Origin: Porphyromonadaceae bacterium
GTDB taxonomy: Bacteria > Bacteroidota > Bacteroidia > Bacteroidales > Paludibacteraceae
NCBI GenBank assembly: GCA_905372135.1
Contig: CAJPNS010000059.1
Coordinates: 1 to 11,808, forward strand
DNA: 11,808 nucleotides
Direction of reading: 5' to 3'
Below, piece by piece: positions 1 to 7,244 of this stretch. The translations under genes and the position numbers were made by a program. Below the pieces are notes generated by a model. The model had not been told where the DNA came from. It did no database searches and was given only the letters and a program-made list of their open reading frames with translations. Numbering within the stretch: position 1 is the stretch's first letter; the number at the start of each line of letters is the position of its first letter.

Positions 1-199
1 TCTCTCCGTCGCCCGAAATAAGCCAGTCTAACGAGATGTTGGGGAAAGCCTTTTTTATTTTTATTACGTTGTCTATCGACAGGTTGCCTGCATTGTTTTT
101 GAGCTGTGTCAGTGCCGATGGACTTATTCCTGTCTTACTTGCAAAATCGGACTGCGTCATCTGAAGGCTCTCTATAAACCTAAATATTCTACTGTGCAT
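1..199 (-). CDS. XRE-family helix-turn-helix regulator, N-terminal part (runs off the window)
   Basis: Reading the minus strand from the ATG at 199 gives an open frame of 66 codons that continues past the window edge. Residues about 5-55 match the XRE/Cro HTH plan: a first helix (RIFRFIESL), then QMTQSDFASKTGISPSALTQLK as helices 2-3, whose S/T-rich second helix would contact DNA, and a following helix ending in ISLDWLISGDGE. That last phrase is a familiar ending of the HTH domain in small Bacteroidota regulators, which often carry a dimerisation or peptidase tail that cannot be seen here. A good promoter lies 33 bp upstream (232-261). It is divergent from the TonB-dependent receptor across 1.2 kb of AT-rich DNA, so control of that gene is possible but unproven. 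The target and the C-terminal half are unknown. Confidence 0.85.
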   Translation of the reverse strand, partial: MHSRIFRFIESLQMTQSDFASKTGISPSALTQLKNNAGNLSIDNVIKIKKAFPNISLDWLISGDGE

Positions 200-231
200 A
201 ATTATAGATATTAGTTATAAAAACGAATTTA

Positions 232-261
232 CAAAGATAAATAAAAATCCATATATGCAAA
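232..261 (-). promoter_or_regulatory. Bacteroidota-type promoter for the XRE regulator
   Basis: On the minus strand TTTG (261-258) and TATCTTTG (239-232) are separated by 18 nt, fitting the Bacteroidota housekeeping sigma pattern TTTG-N~19-TAnnTTTG. Transcription would begin about 5-8 nt after the second box, giving a leader of roughly 25-30 nt before the ATG at 199. This is pattern matching only. Confidence 0.6.
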
Positions 262-1313
262 AACATAAATACAAATCCCATTTTACCATTCTAAATTCAT
301 TCATATAAAAAACGAATCATACTTATGAACGCCGAAAGTTTATAGCAGCAACCAAATTCGGTACGAAATGTCAAGTATCAACCACTCAGCAAGGGCGAGT
401 ATTCGATAGATATACCACAAGTTCGATTATTGTAGCTAACTCATATTTATAAAATGGCTTAATCATACTGCGAATGGCTTTATTTTACTACTAAAGTAGC
501 TCTATTTGCATATTATCGAGCGAAAACAGCCATCAATCATCAAGTAAGACATATTTCGATGATTATAAGCATACTAACTATTTAAATTAAAAAAAACTAC
601 TATCATATAGGCTTTTAGCTGCGAATAGACCGTATTTATAGAGAAAATAGGGGAATAAATAAATATCTATGAATTGCCTCGATTTCGGCTTACAATTACT
701 TTTCGCCTCCTACCAAGAGGTATGGAGTATTAGATTATTACTCTTTTTTTTAGTCATATAATCTTTTAGATTATATATTACAATATAAATACACTGATAA
801 AGTGCATTTTATGCAATAAAAAACAATGAAAATACAGACATATACATATCCATAAACGCACCTTACGATATCAATCTATTCTATTAGATTATATATATAG
901 TATAACGTACTGATTATTTGATATATAAATATGCAAATATCGGAATGTTAAACATATATCTTTATCGTTGAGCGTCTCTTTATTTATATGAAACGTTTCT
1001 GTTGAATGATATAAATACCCTACTATACTGTATATGAATTTCGAGGATTTATATTTATAAACATGCTAAATGTAATGTATTTTGAACTGTTGTTTTTATA
1101 TTTATAAACGTGGTTTGCTATAATATTTATACTATCAGGTGAGAAATATTACTTGCACTATAAATCGTTCTACAATGCGATATTTGGCGTACGATTTTTT
1201 TCTTATCGGAAATATCGCCTCTACAGCAATCTTATTAATCATACCAATCGCACTAACCTACCTCATATACTTGTGTGGAAACAAAACATCTGTAAAATAC
1301 TATATTTTAAGTA
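262..1313. other. Long AT-rich intergenic region without a convincing gene
   Basis: No frame here has the length or composition of a neighbouring gene. By eye G+C is about a quarter to a third, well below the flanking genes. Visible structure: a 15-nt exact direct repeat, TTTATATTTATAAAC, at 1048-1062 and 1095-1109, with its ATATTTATAAA core again at 444-454; a 13-nt repeat, TTAGATTATATAT, at 766-778 and 884-896; an AT hairpin at 756-776 (9-bp arms ATATAATCT and AGATTATAT, loop TTT); a small hairpin TGCAT-TTT-ATGCA at 803-815; and AATCATC/GATGATT arms at about 534-565. In so AT-rich a sequence, short repeats can arise by chance. I see no tRNA, riboswitch or invertible-promoter arms. It may be a large regulatory region or the remains of decayed genes. 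Confidence 0.6.
1048..1109. repeat. Pair of 15-bp AT-rich direct repeats
   Basis: TTTATATTTATAAAC occurs exactly at 1048-1062 and 1095-1109, 47 bp apart start to start. The copies are followed by ATG and GTG respectively. The core TATATTTATA is nearly palindromic. The ATATTTATAAA part recurs at 444-454. These could be operator sites about 250-340 bp upstream of the receptor gene, but low-complexity coincidence is not excluded. Confidence 0.4.
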
Positions 1314-1344
1314 TTGCCCGATTACCGCACAGCAGATAATTTTG
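1314..1344 (+). promoter_or_regulatory. Promoter of the TonB-dependent receptor gene
   Basis: TTG (1314-1316) and TAATTTTG (1337-1344) are 20 nt apart, matching the Bacteroidota TTG/TTTG-N19-21-TAnnTTTG arrangement. The predicted transcript would start near 1350, about 40 nt before the ATG at 1390. The promoter lies inside the longer possible reading frame beginning at 1153, which argues that the upstream part of that frame is not translated as part of the receptor. Confidence 0.6.
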
Positions 1345-1389
1345 CAAACTGAAACCATTCCCATAAGTAAACCCAAAAATAATATATAT

Positions 1390-3729
1390 ATGAAGTATTT
1401 AATCAACATTTTGTTGGTTACATTTGTTTTATGTAACCAGTCATTGTGGGCGGAAGAGGTGAAAAAGCCGCCCAAAGGTAGCGATGCCAATATCATCGGA
1501 GATGTAAAAAATGCCAAAACGGGCGAACATATGCCGTATATAAATATATCGGTCAAAAACACCGTTCTTGGCACCTCTACCGATGCTACGGGGCATTATT
1601 TTCTGAAAAACTTACCCACAGGTAAGATTGTGCTAAAAGCAAGTGCTTTGGGTTATAAGACTGTCGAAAAAGAGACCGAGATAAACCCCAACGAGACGCT
1701 TGAAATTAACTTTATCCTCGAAGAGGAGTCGCTCGTGCTCAACGAGGTGGTTGTCAGCTCCAACCGCAACGAGACGAACCGCAAAGAAGCAGCTGTAGTG
1801 GTGGGGATTATCAATCCTAAACTTTTTGAGGCTACCAACTCGGTGTGTCTCTCGCAAGGGCTTAACTTCCAACCCGGTGTACGTGTCGAGACCAACTGCC
1901 AAAACTGTGGTTTCTCGCAGGTAAGGATTAACGGTTTGGAAGGACCTTACTCGCAGGTTCTAATCGATAGTAGACCTATTTTCAGTGCTTTGAGCGGGGT
2001 GTATGGACTGGAGCAGATACCTGTCAATATGATTGAACGTGTAGAGGTAGTCCGTGGCGGAGGTTCTGCTCTGTATGGAGCCAATGCCATTGCAGGGACT
2101 ATAAATATAATCACCAAAGAGGCGATGGGCAACTCGTTCTCGGCAGGTTACGACCTCGAATATACGGGAATGAAGTCGCCTGACCATACCGCCAATTTCA
2201 ACACCTCGATAGTAACCGATGACAACAAGGCAGGAATGTACCTCTACGGAACATATCGCAACAGAAAGCCATACGATAGCGACGGAGACGGATTTAGCGA
2301 AATGCCCGAACTGAAAAACAGCACCATCGGCATACGCAACTATTACCGTATCGGCTCGCAAAGTAAAATCTCATTAGAATATCATAATATAAATGAGTAC
2401 CGTAGGGGAGGAGACCAACTCGACAAACCGCCTCACGAAGCAGCAATAGCCGAGCAACTCAACCATACTACAAATGGAGGTAGTGTTGCCTACAATTGGT
2501 TTTCGCCCGACGGGAAACAGAAACTAAACGTATATTCGTCGCTGCAACACGTAGAACGAAAGAGCTATTACGGAGGTCTCGGAGGGGATACTCCCTCAGA
2601 CTCGCTGGCTGCTCTCAAAGCATACGGTCATACATCAAACCTCACGTCAGTGACAGGCGGACAGTATGCTCTTATGTTCGATAAAATGATATTTATGCCT
2701 TCGGAACTGACCGTTGGCGGAGAGTATCAATACGACTTTATCGACGATAATATGCCTGCATACCGCAAAGAGCCATTAAAGCAGGAAACTCACTTGGCAG
2801 GACTCTTTTTGCAGAACGAATGGAAAAACCGCCGTTGGGGAATTTTGTTGGGAGCACGTATCGATAAACATAATTTGCTGACTAATCCCGTAGTGAGTCC
2901 TCGTGCGAATATTAAGTTCAATATTGTTCCCGACCTTCAATGGAGAGTCTCTTATTCATCGGGTTTCAGAGCTCCTCAGACATTCGACGAAGACCTACAC
3001 ATCTCTTTTCTTGGGGGCGAAGGTGTGATAGTTAAAAATGCACCGGGACTCAAACCCGAGTATTCTAACAGTTTTAGCACCTCTTTCGACGGATATGTGA
3101 GATTGGGCGATTTGCAGGCAAACTTGTTGTTGGAAGGATTTTATACGCGACTCAGTAATACGTTTGTAAAAGTGCCTACTGTCGATGCCAACGGAAACCC
3201 CATCGAAGAGCGACGCAACGGACACAATGCGAATGTTGTCGGTGTAAATATCGAAGGAAAAATCGTGCCATTGAGAGCAGTACAGTTGCAGCTTGGATAT
3301 ACTTTCCAACAGAGCACTTACAGCGAGCCCCAGCAGTGGGTAGACGACCCGTCGATATCACCCGAAAAGCGTATGCTGCGTACTCCCGACAGTTATGGAT
3401 ATTATACTCTGACAGTAGAACCCGTCAAACATCTGTTGATTTCGGCAACAGGCACATATACAGGTAGTATGCTTGTGCCTCACCTGAAAGGATATATCGC
3501 CGAGAATCGCCTCGAACGCTCCCCGCAGTTTTTCGATGCAGGACTGAAAGCCTCGTACGACTTAGAGCTAAATCTGATAACTCTCAAAATAAGCGGTGGT
3601 ATAAAAAATATATTCAACAGCTATCAAAAAGATTTCGATAGAGGAGCCGACCGCGATTCGGGGTATATCTACGGACCTGGACAGCCGAGGACATTGTTCA
3701 TTTCGCTGAAAATAGGTAGCCGACACTAA
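1390..3729 (+). CDS. TonB-dependent outer-membrane receptor (heme-receptor-like motifs, substrate unproven)
   Basis: A 779-residue outer-membrane active transporter that would import a metal complex, heme or vitamin using TonB/ExbBD energy. The start at 1390 is chosen because it opens directly with a signal peptide (MKYLINILLVTFVLC, cleavage likely after SLWA, residue 21) and sits just after a promoter; an in-frame start at 1153 would bury the signal. Residues about 35-112 form a carboxypeptidase-regulatory-like beta domain. About 117-245 is the plug, with LNEVVVSS, a CQNCG motif (C170, C173), LEQIPVNMIERVEVVRGG and AIAGTINIITK. The rest is a 22-strand-type barrel. FRAP (526-529), a His at 537 and NAPGLKPE (550-557) resemble the FRAP/NPxL boxes of heme receptors such as HmuR, but related boxes occur in other receptors. 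No partner lipoprotein (HmuY- or SusD-like) is adjacent and no riboswitch is seen in the leader. Confidence 0.9.
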   Translation: MKYLINILLVTFVLCNQSLWAEEVKKPPKGSDANIIGDVKNAKTGEHMPYINISVKNTVLGTSTDATGHYFLKNLPTGKIVLKASALGYKTVEKETEINPNETLEINFILEEESLVLNEVVVSSNRNETNRKEAAVVVGIINPKLFEATNSVCLSQGLNFQPGVRVETNCQNCGFSQVRINGLEGPYSQVLIDSRPIFSALSGVYGLEQIPVNMIERVEVVRGGGSALYGANAIAGTINIITKEAMGNSFSAGYDLEYTGMKSPDHTANFNTSIVTDDNKAGMYLYGTYRNRKPYDSDGDGFSEMPELKNSTIGIRNYYRIGSQSKISLEYHNINEYRRGGDQLDKPPHEAAIAEQLNHTTNGGSVAYNWFSPDGKQKLNVYSSLQHVERKSYYGGLGGDTPSDSLAALKAYGHTSNLTSVTGGQYALMFDKMIFMPSELTVGGEYQYDFIDDNMPAYRKEPLKQETHLAGLFLQNEWKNRRWGILLGARIDKHNLLTNPVVSPRANIKFNIVPDLQWRVSYSSGFRAPQTFDEDLHISFLGGEGVIVKNAPGLKPEYSNSFSTSFDGYVRLGDLQANLLLEGFYTRLSNTFVKVPTVDANGNPIEERRNGHNANVVGVNIEGKIVPLRAVQLQLGYTFQQSTYSEPQQWVDDPSISPEKRMLRTPDSYGYYTLTVEPVKHLLISATGTYTGSMLVPHLKGYIAENRLERSPQFFDAGLKASYDLELNLITLKISGGIKNIFNSYQKDFDRGADRDSGYIYGPGQPRTLFISLKIGSRH

Positions 3730-3759
3730 TAAAACACGAAGAAAGTACTAATTAAAAAG

Positions 3760-3801
3760 AGAGCCGAGTATCTGTCTGATATTCGGCTCTTACTATTTTT
3801 T
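3760..3801. terminator. Bidirectional intrinsic terminator between convergent genes
   Basis: Arms 3760-3772 and 3778-3790 form a 13-bp stem, beginning AGAGCCGA and ending TCGGCTCT, with one G-U pair and a 5-nt loop. A T-rich run follows on the plus strand (3795-3801). An A-run at 3754-3758 supplies the U-tract when read from the other strand. It lies between the stop of the receptor gene (3729) and the stop of the zinc-ribbon gene (3815), so it can end both transcripts. Confidence 0.85.
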
Positions 3802-3814
3802 CACTACAAATTTC

Positions 3815-4708
3815 TTATAAATTCAGTTCGCTGCCCATCTCATAATCGACAATGATACGTCCGCAATTTTCGCAAACGATTATTTTACGACGCTGACGTA
3901 TATCGAGCTGACGTTGAGGAGGTATCTGGCTGAAACATCCGCTACACGAGTTTCTCTCGATGGGTACGACTGCCAGTCCGTTACGCGCATTTTTACGTAT
4001 ACGCTTGAAAGCCGAAAGCAAACGCACGTCGATATTCTCTTCGAGCTCTTTGACCTCCATTCTAAGCTCTTCTTCCTCTTTTTTTGTCTCTACTATGATT
4101 TGTTCGAGTTCCGCCTCTTTTATCTGCAAATCGTCTTTTTTCTCCTTTATGATATTGATAAGCTCGTCGTATTCCACTTTGCGAGTTTCGATTTCGGCAT
4201 TGGCTTCGTTTATCCCTTTGTCGAAAATTTGCACGTCGAGTTCGAGGTTTTCTATCTCTTTGCTCAATATCTCATATTCTCGGTTGTTTACGACATCTTT
4301 CTGTTGAGCCTTCTTTTTGCCAATCTTTATTTTCGACTCCTCGATAGAGTTCTTGTTGTTGGCTATCTTTTTTTCACAATCTTTTATCGATTCCGAATAC
4401 CGCTCCAAACGTGTCTGCAAGCCTACTATTTCGTCTTTCAGGTCTTGGACTTCGAGAGGTAAGTCGCCGCGTAATATCTTGATATTGTCGATTTTCGTCA
4501 TTATTTTTTGTAGACGATATAGCGATTTTAGACGCTCTTCGATAGAAAATTCTTGCGGCTCCTGCACTGCGACGGTTTCCGCTTTTTCGGTCGTAGCAAC
4601 CGATTTAGCGGCTTTTTGGGTCTTTTTCTCTGTCGTGGTGGTAATTTTCTCTGCTTTTACCTCTTTATCTTTTTTTGGGGCAGTTTCTGTTTTCTTTTTT
4701 GTTGCCAT
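3815..4708 (-). CDS. C4-type zinc-ribbon coiled-coil protein (DUF164 family)
   Basis: A 297-residue cytoplasmic protein. Residues 1 to about 55 are a low-complexity K/T/A/E-rich tail (MATKKKTETAPKKDKE onward). Residues about 58-240 are almost continuous charged heptads rich in E, K, I and L, a long antiparallel-type coiled coil. The C-terminus is a zinc ribbon with C255-x2-C258 (CSGC) and C279-x2-C282 (CENCGRI), with the family phrase IPPQ between them. The family is widespread, with a proposed nucleic-acid or scaffold role but no settled function. It lies 41 nt after the NIF3-like gene with no promoter visible in the gap, so the two are probably one operon, an arrangement I recall as common in Bacteroidota. 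The long basic N-terminal tail is the variable part. Family assignment is firm; function is unknown. Confidence 0.9.
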   Translation of the reverse strand: MATKKKTETAPKKDKEVKAEKITTTTEKKTQKAAKSVATTEKAETVAVQEPQEFSIEERLKSLYRLQKIMTKIDNIKILRGDLPLEVQDLKDEIVGLQTRLERYSESIKDCEKKIANNKNSIEESKIKIGKKKAQQKDVVNNREYEILSKEIENLELDVQIFDKGINEANAEIETRKVEYDELINIIKEKKDDLQIKEAELEQIIVETKKEEEELRMEVKELEENIDVRLLSAFKRIRKNARNGLAVVPIERNSCSGCFSQIPPQRQLDIRQRRKIIVCENCGRIIVDYEMGSELNL

Positions 4709-4749
4709 ATTTATATTGAAATGCTATTTATCAAACAATTAATCTACTA

Positions 4750-5844
4750 TTAGAAGTACGAAATAATATTTTTTTCGGTCTGCGAAAATCGAACTGCAAA
4801 GTTAGGAAATTTTTCGGTAATATGTTTATAAAAAATATTCTTAGTAAACTGCTCGCTTTCGAAATGTCCGATGTCGGCGATAAGTATCTGCCCGTCGGCT
4901 TCGAAAAATCGGTGATAAGTTACGTCGCTTGTAAGATAAATATCTGCCTTGCAGCTTTTGGCACTGCCTATGAAATCTGCCCCCGAACCGCCACAAAGAG
5001 CCACAGTTCGTATCTTTCTGCCCAAGAGCGGCGAGTGGCGTATACAGCCGATATCGAATATCTTTTTAACGTCTTGCAAAAAGCTTTTTTCGTCTTGCTC
5101 TTCGGTAAGCCTACCGACAACGCCGAGTCCATAATTGTCCCACCTGTTTTTTAGAGGGTAGATGTCGATTGCAGGCTCTTCGTATGGGTGTACTTTCTTT
5201 ATTGCCGACACTACTCTATCGATACTGTAAGATGGTGATATCCACTCTACTCTGCTCTCTTGTTCGCTGTGGAGTTCGAACTTTTTGCCCACAAACGGAC
5301 TAGTGCCCTCCAATGCTCTGAAACACCCGGTACCATCGGACGAATACGAGCAACAATCGTAGTCGCCTATGTGTCCGGCTCCCGCTTCCGATACGGTTTC
5401 TTGTATTTGTGCCAAATACCGAGGGGGAACGAATGTCACTACCTTGCACAGAGTATCGGTCTTCGGAGCCAATACTCGTATATCTTGCAAGCCCAACCGA
5501 TGAGCCATTTCCCAACTAACCCCCTGACGTACAATATCGAAATTGGTATGGGCGGCATAAATGGCTAAGTCGTTTTTTATGGCTTTTTCTATACAACGTT
5601 CGATGTATGTCTGTCCGTTGAGTTTTTTAATTCCTTTGAATATAAGCGGATGATGAGCTACAATCATATTGCAACCTAAGTCAATAGCCTCGTCTACAAT
5701 ACTCTCGGTAACATCGACACACAAGAGTACTCCCGTCGCTTCACGATGGCAGTTGCCTACGAGGAGTCCGCAGTTGTCGAAACTCTCTTGGAGAGCCGTA
5801 GGTGCGAAACTCTCGAGCACCGTTACTATTTCGTCTATTTTCAT
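4750..5844 (-). CDS. NIF3/DUF34-family dinuclear metal protein (GTP cyclohydrolase 1 type 2 homolog), with inserted domain
   Basis: A 364-residue protein. The metal site of the family is complete: H64 and H65 (in VAHHPLIFKG), D103 (in AAHTNFD), and H327 with E331 (in DIGHFESEQ). Residues about 125-235 are the extra middle domain, related to the CutA/PII-like fold, found in the long bacterial members such as YqfO; the short E. coli YbgI lacks it. Family members form hexameric rings. The biochemical role is unresolved, with proposals including metal handling, metallochaperone function and quality control of nucleotide-like metabolites. The start at 5844 (MKIDEIV) is chosen because it aligns with the family N-terminus. 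A longer frame from 5934 adds 30 hydrophobic residues encoded by the promoter region and would overlap the divergent gene. It leads the zinc-ribbon gene in a probable two-gene operon. Confidence 0.92.
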   Translation of the reverse strand: MKIDEIVTVLESFAPTALQESFDNCGLLVGNCHREATGVLLCVDVTESIVDEAIDLGCNMIVAHHPLIFKGIKKLNGQTYIERCIEKAIKNDLAIYAAHTNFDIVRQGVSWEMAHRLGLQDIRVLAPKTDTLCKVVTFVPPRYLAQIQETVSEAGAGHIGDYDCCSYSSDGTGCFRALEGTSPFVGKKFELHSEQESRVEWISPSYSIDRVVSAIKKVHPYEEPAIDIYPLKNRWDNYGLGVVGRLTEEQDEKSFLQDVKKIFDIGCIRHSPLLGRKIRTVALCGGSGADFIGSAKSCKADIYLTSDVTYHRFFEADGQILIADIGHFESEQFTKNIFYKHITEKFPNFAVRFSQTEKNIISYF

Positions 5845-5859
5845 ATAATATTTTTGTCG

Positions 5860-5867
5860 CAAAATTA
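5860..5867 (-). promoter_or_regulatory. Probable -7 element for the NIF3-like operon
   Basis: On the minus strand 5867-5860 reads TAATTTTG, a match to TAnnTTTG, 15 nt before the ATG at 5844. This would make the leader very short. No clear TTTG lies at the expected distance upstream, so the call rests on the single box. Confidence 0.45.
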
Positions 5868-5880
5868 AGAAAAAAAAGAG

Positions 5881-5888
5881 TACCTTTG
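5881..5888 (+). promoter_or_regulatory. Probable -7 element for the hemerythrin/LuxR operon
   Basis: TACCTTTG matches the Bacteroidota TAnnTTTG element and lies 38 nt before the ATG at 5927. A TTTG at 5853-5856 is 24 nt upstream, longer than the usual 19-21. It is back-to-back with the minus-strand box at 5860-5867, so the two promoters share DNA. Confidence 0.55.
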
Positions 5889-5926
5889 CCTCTGAAAATT
5901 CACCACAAAACAAAAAGATAAAGTTT

Positions 5927-6613
5927 ATGTACAAACCAACAGATAAAATGAGTGATTTGATAGCGAGTCATTATAAGATATTGTTTGTTATGAGTCGCTT
6001 CGGGATACCGCTCGGAGTCGGTGATAAGACGATAGACGAAGTCTGCAGTGAAAACGATGTCGACGTCGATACGTTTCTGGTAATAGTAGAGATACTTCTC
6101 GAAAACACAAAATGCAGAGACCTCGACAACCTCAATATATCCTTACCCGATATCATGAAGTATCTTACCAATTCGCACGACTATTTCCTCAACTTCAGGC
6201 TACCTAATATCAGAGAAAACCTCTCCAGAATAGTAAATACGCACAAAAGCGAAGTATCGAACGAACTTTCGAAGGCTATAATCTACTATTTCGACGAATA
6301 TGTAGCCGAAGTAAAGAAACACATGGAGTATGAAAATAGGTTGGTGTTTCCATATATAAATACGCTCATCGACAAGGTGAAAGCCGATAACTACAATATA
6401 GGTGTCTTCGTGCGTCAACACAACCACGTAGAGGAACGTATGACGGAATTCAAAAACATTATTATCAAGTATTATCCTGCTAAAAGTACCAACGATATTA
6501 ATAGCATTATGGTCGATATATTCGTGTGCGAAGAAGACTTGGCTACTCATATCTATATCGAAGACAATCTACTGGTACCTATGGTAAAACATATAGAAAA
6601 ACAATTATCTTAG
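5927..6613 (+). CDS. Hemerythrin-domain protein of the YtfE/RIC type lacking the N-terminal dicysteine
   Basis: A 228-residue cytoplasmic protein. All six candidate di-iron ligands of an HHE hemerythrin bundle are present: H84, H132, E136, H165, H208 and E212. From memory, E. coli YtfE uses H84, H129, E133, H160, H204 and E208, so the spacing agrees closely. Residues about 10-60 align with the short ScdA_N domain of the RIC (repair of iron centers) family, but the diagnostic Cys30-Cys31 pair is replaced by G30-V31 (in FGIPLGVGDK); single cysteines remain at 40, 63 and 201. RIC proteins are linked to repair of iron-sulfur clusters after nitrosative or oxidative stress and to NO chemistry. Without the dicysteine this one may be a sensor or store rather than a classical repair protein. 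It is followed after only 6 nt by a LuxR-type regulator. The alternative start at 5948 would remove seven residues. Confidence 0.85.
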   Translation: MYKPTDKMSDLIASHYKILFVMSRFGIPLGVGDKTIDEVCSENDVDVDTFLVIVEILLENTKCRDLDNLNISLPDIMKYLTNSHDYFLNFRLPNIRENLSRIVNTHKSEVSNELSKAIIYYFDEYVAEVKKHMEYENRLVFPYINTLIDKVKADNYNIGVFVRQHNHVEERMTEFKNIIIKYYPAKSTNDINSIMVDIFVCEEDLATHIYIEDNLLVPMVKHIEKQLS

Positions 6614-6619
6614 ACACAA

Positions 6620-7192
6620 GTGAGAACCGTAAAAATACTTATATACGAGCCGTCCGAAATCATTATAGCAGGCATCAAGAGCATATTGAAGCAAATCTTG
6701 AGCAAAAACATAGAGATATTCGAATTGGTCGATTACAACAACATAATACCGATGATATTCAAGTATCAGCCCGATATCGTTTTGCTCGATATGTCGCTGG
6801 TAAGGACAGGCGAAGTAAGAAAATTCAAAAAACAGCATAACGGCAAATACGTCGCTTTGCAGCACTCGATAGACCATTCGTTTATGCTCAATGAGTTCGA
6901 CGAAGTTATAACCGTCTTCGACAATGCGGAAAGAGTAAAATCGAAGCTATCGAAACTGATGAAGCTCAGCCAGCGAGATATGCCCGAAGAGTCGCTATCG
7001 ATACGAGAAGAAGAGGTTCTCGTGGAGATAGTAAACGGTATGACCAACAAAGAAATCGCTCAAAAGCTCAATATCTCGATTAATACCGTTACCACACACA
7101 GACGTAATATATCGTCGAAGTTGCAGATACACACCATTGCGGGACTTACGATTTATGCCATCTCCAATAAGTTGATAAAGGTAAAGGAGTAG
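6620..7192 (+). CDS. LuxR-family transcriptional regulator with a degenerate receiver domain
   Basis: A 190-residue regulator starting at GTG; a stop (TAG 6611-6613) lies just upstream in frame and the next ATG would remove the first strand of the fold. Residues about 3-110 follow the receiver pattern: VKILIYEPSE (first strand, with E10 where the acidic pair should be) and DIVLLDM with D57 at the phosphorylation position. The final part is short and lacks a recognisable conserved lysine, so phosphorylation is doubtful. Residues about 124-186 are a clear LuxR/NarL HTH: LSIREEEVLVEIVNGMTNKE, then IAQKLNISINTVTTHRRNIS. No histidine kinase is nearby. It begins 6 nt after the hemerythrin gene in the same frame, so translation is probably coupled and the two are one operon. 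A reasonable inference is control of a redox or NO response with the hemerythrin protein as input. Confidence 0.9.
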   Translation: MRTVKILIYEPSEIIIAGIKSILKQILSKNIEIFELVDYNNIIPMIFKYQPDIVLLDMSLVRTGEVRKFKKQHNGKYVALQHSIDHSFMLNEFDEVITVFDNAERVKSKLSKLMKLSQRDMPEESLSIREEEVLVEIVNGMTNKEIAQKLNISINTVTTHRRNISSKLQIHTIAGLTIYAISNKLIKVKE

Positions 7193-7244
7193 GTTACGCG
7201 CAGACGCAAAACTATTAATTAAACAAATAAACACAATTCAATTT

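Noticed and set aside
410..445. tRNA-like T-loop (GTTCGATTA between partly complementary arms).
   Set aside because: One arm position mismatches and no matching acceptor or anticodon stems can be drawn upstream, so there is no tRNA.
1153..1389. Longer start for the TonB receptor (79 extra residues).
   Set aside because: It would place the signal peptide internally and translate through the best promoter; the ATG at 1390 starts exactly at the signal peptide.
1345..1389. Cobalamin or other riboswitch in the receptor leader.
   Set aside because: The predicted leader is only about 40 nt, AT-rich, and shows no conserved riboswitch core.
262..1389. Invertible promoter region controlling the receptor.
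   Set aside because: No convincing pair of inverted arms flanks a promoter; only short AT-rich palindromes are seen.
5854..5860. HcpR-like operator (TTGTCGC) near the hemerythrin promoter.
   Set aside because: Only one half-site is present; the matching GCGACAA half is missing at the expected distance.
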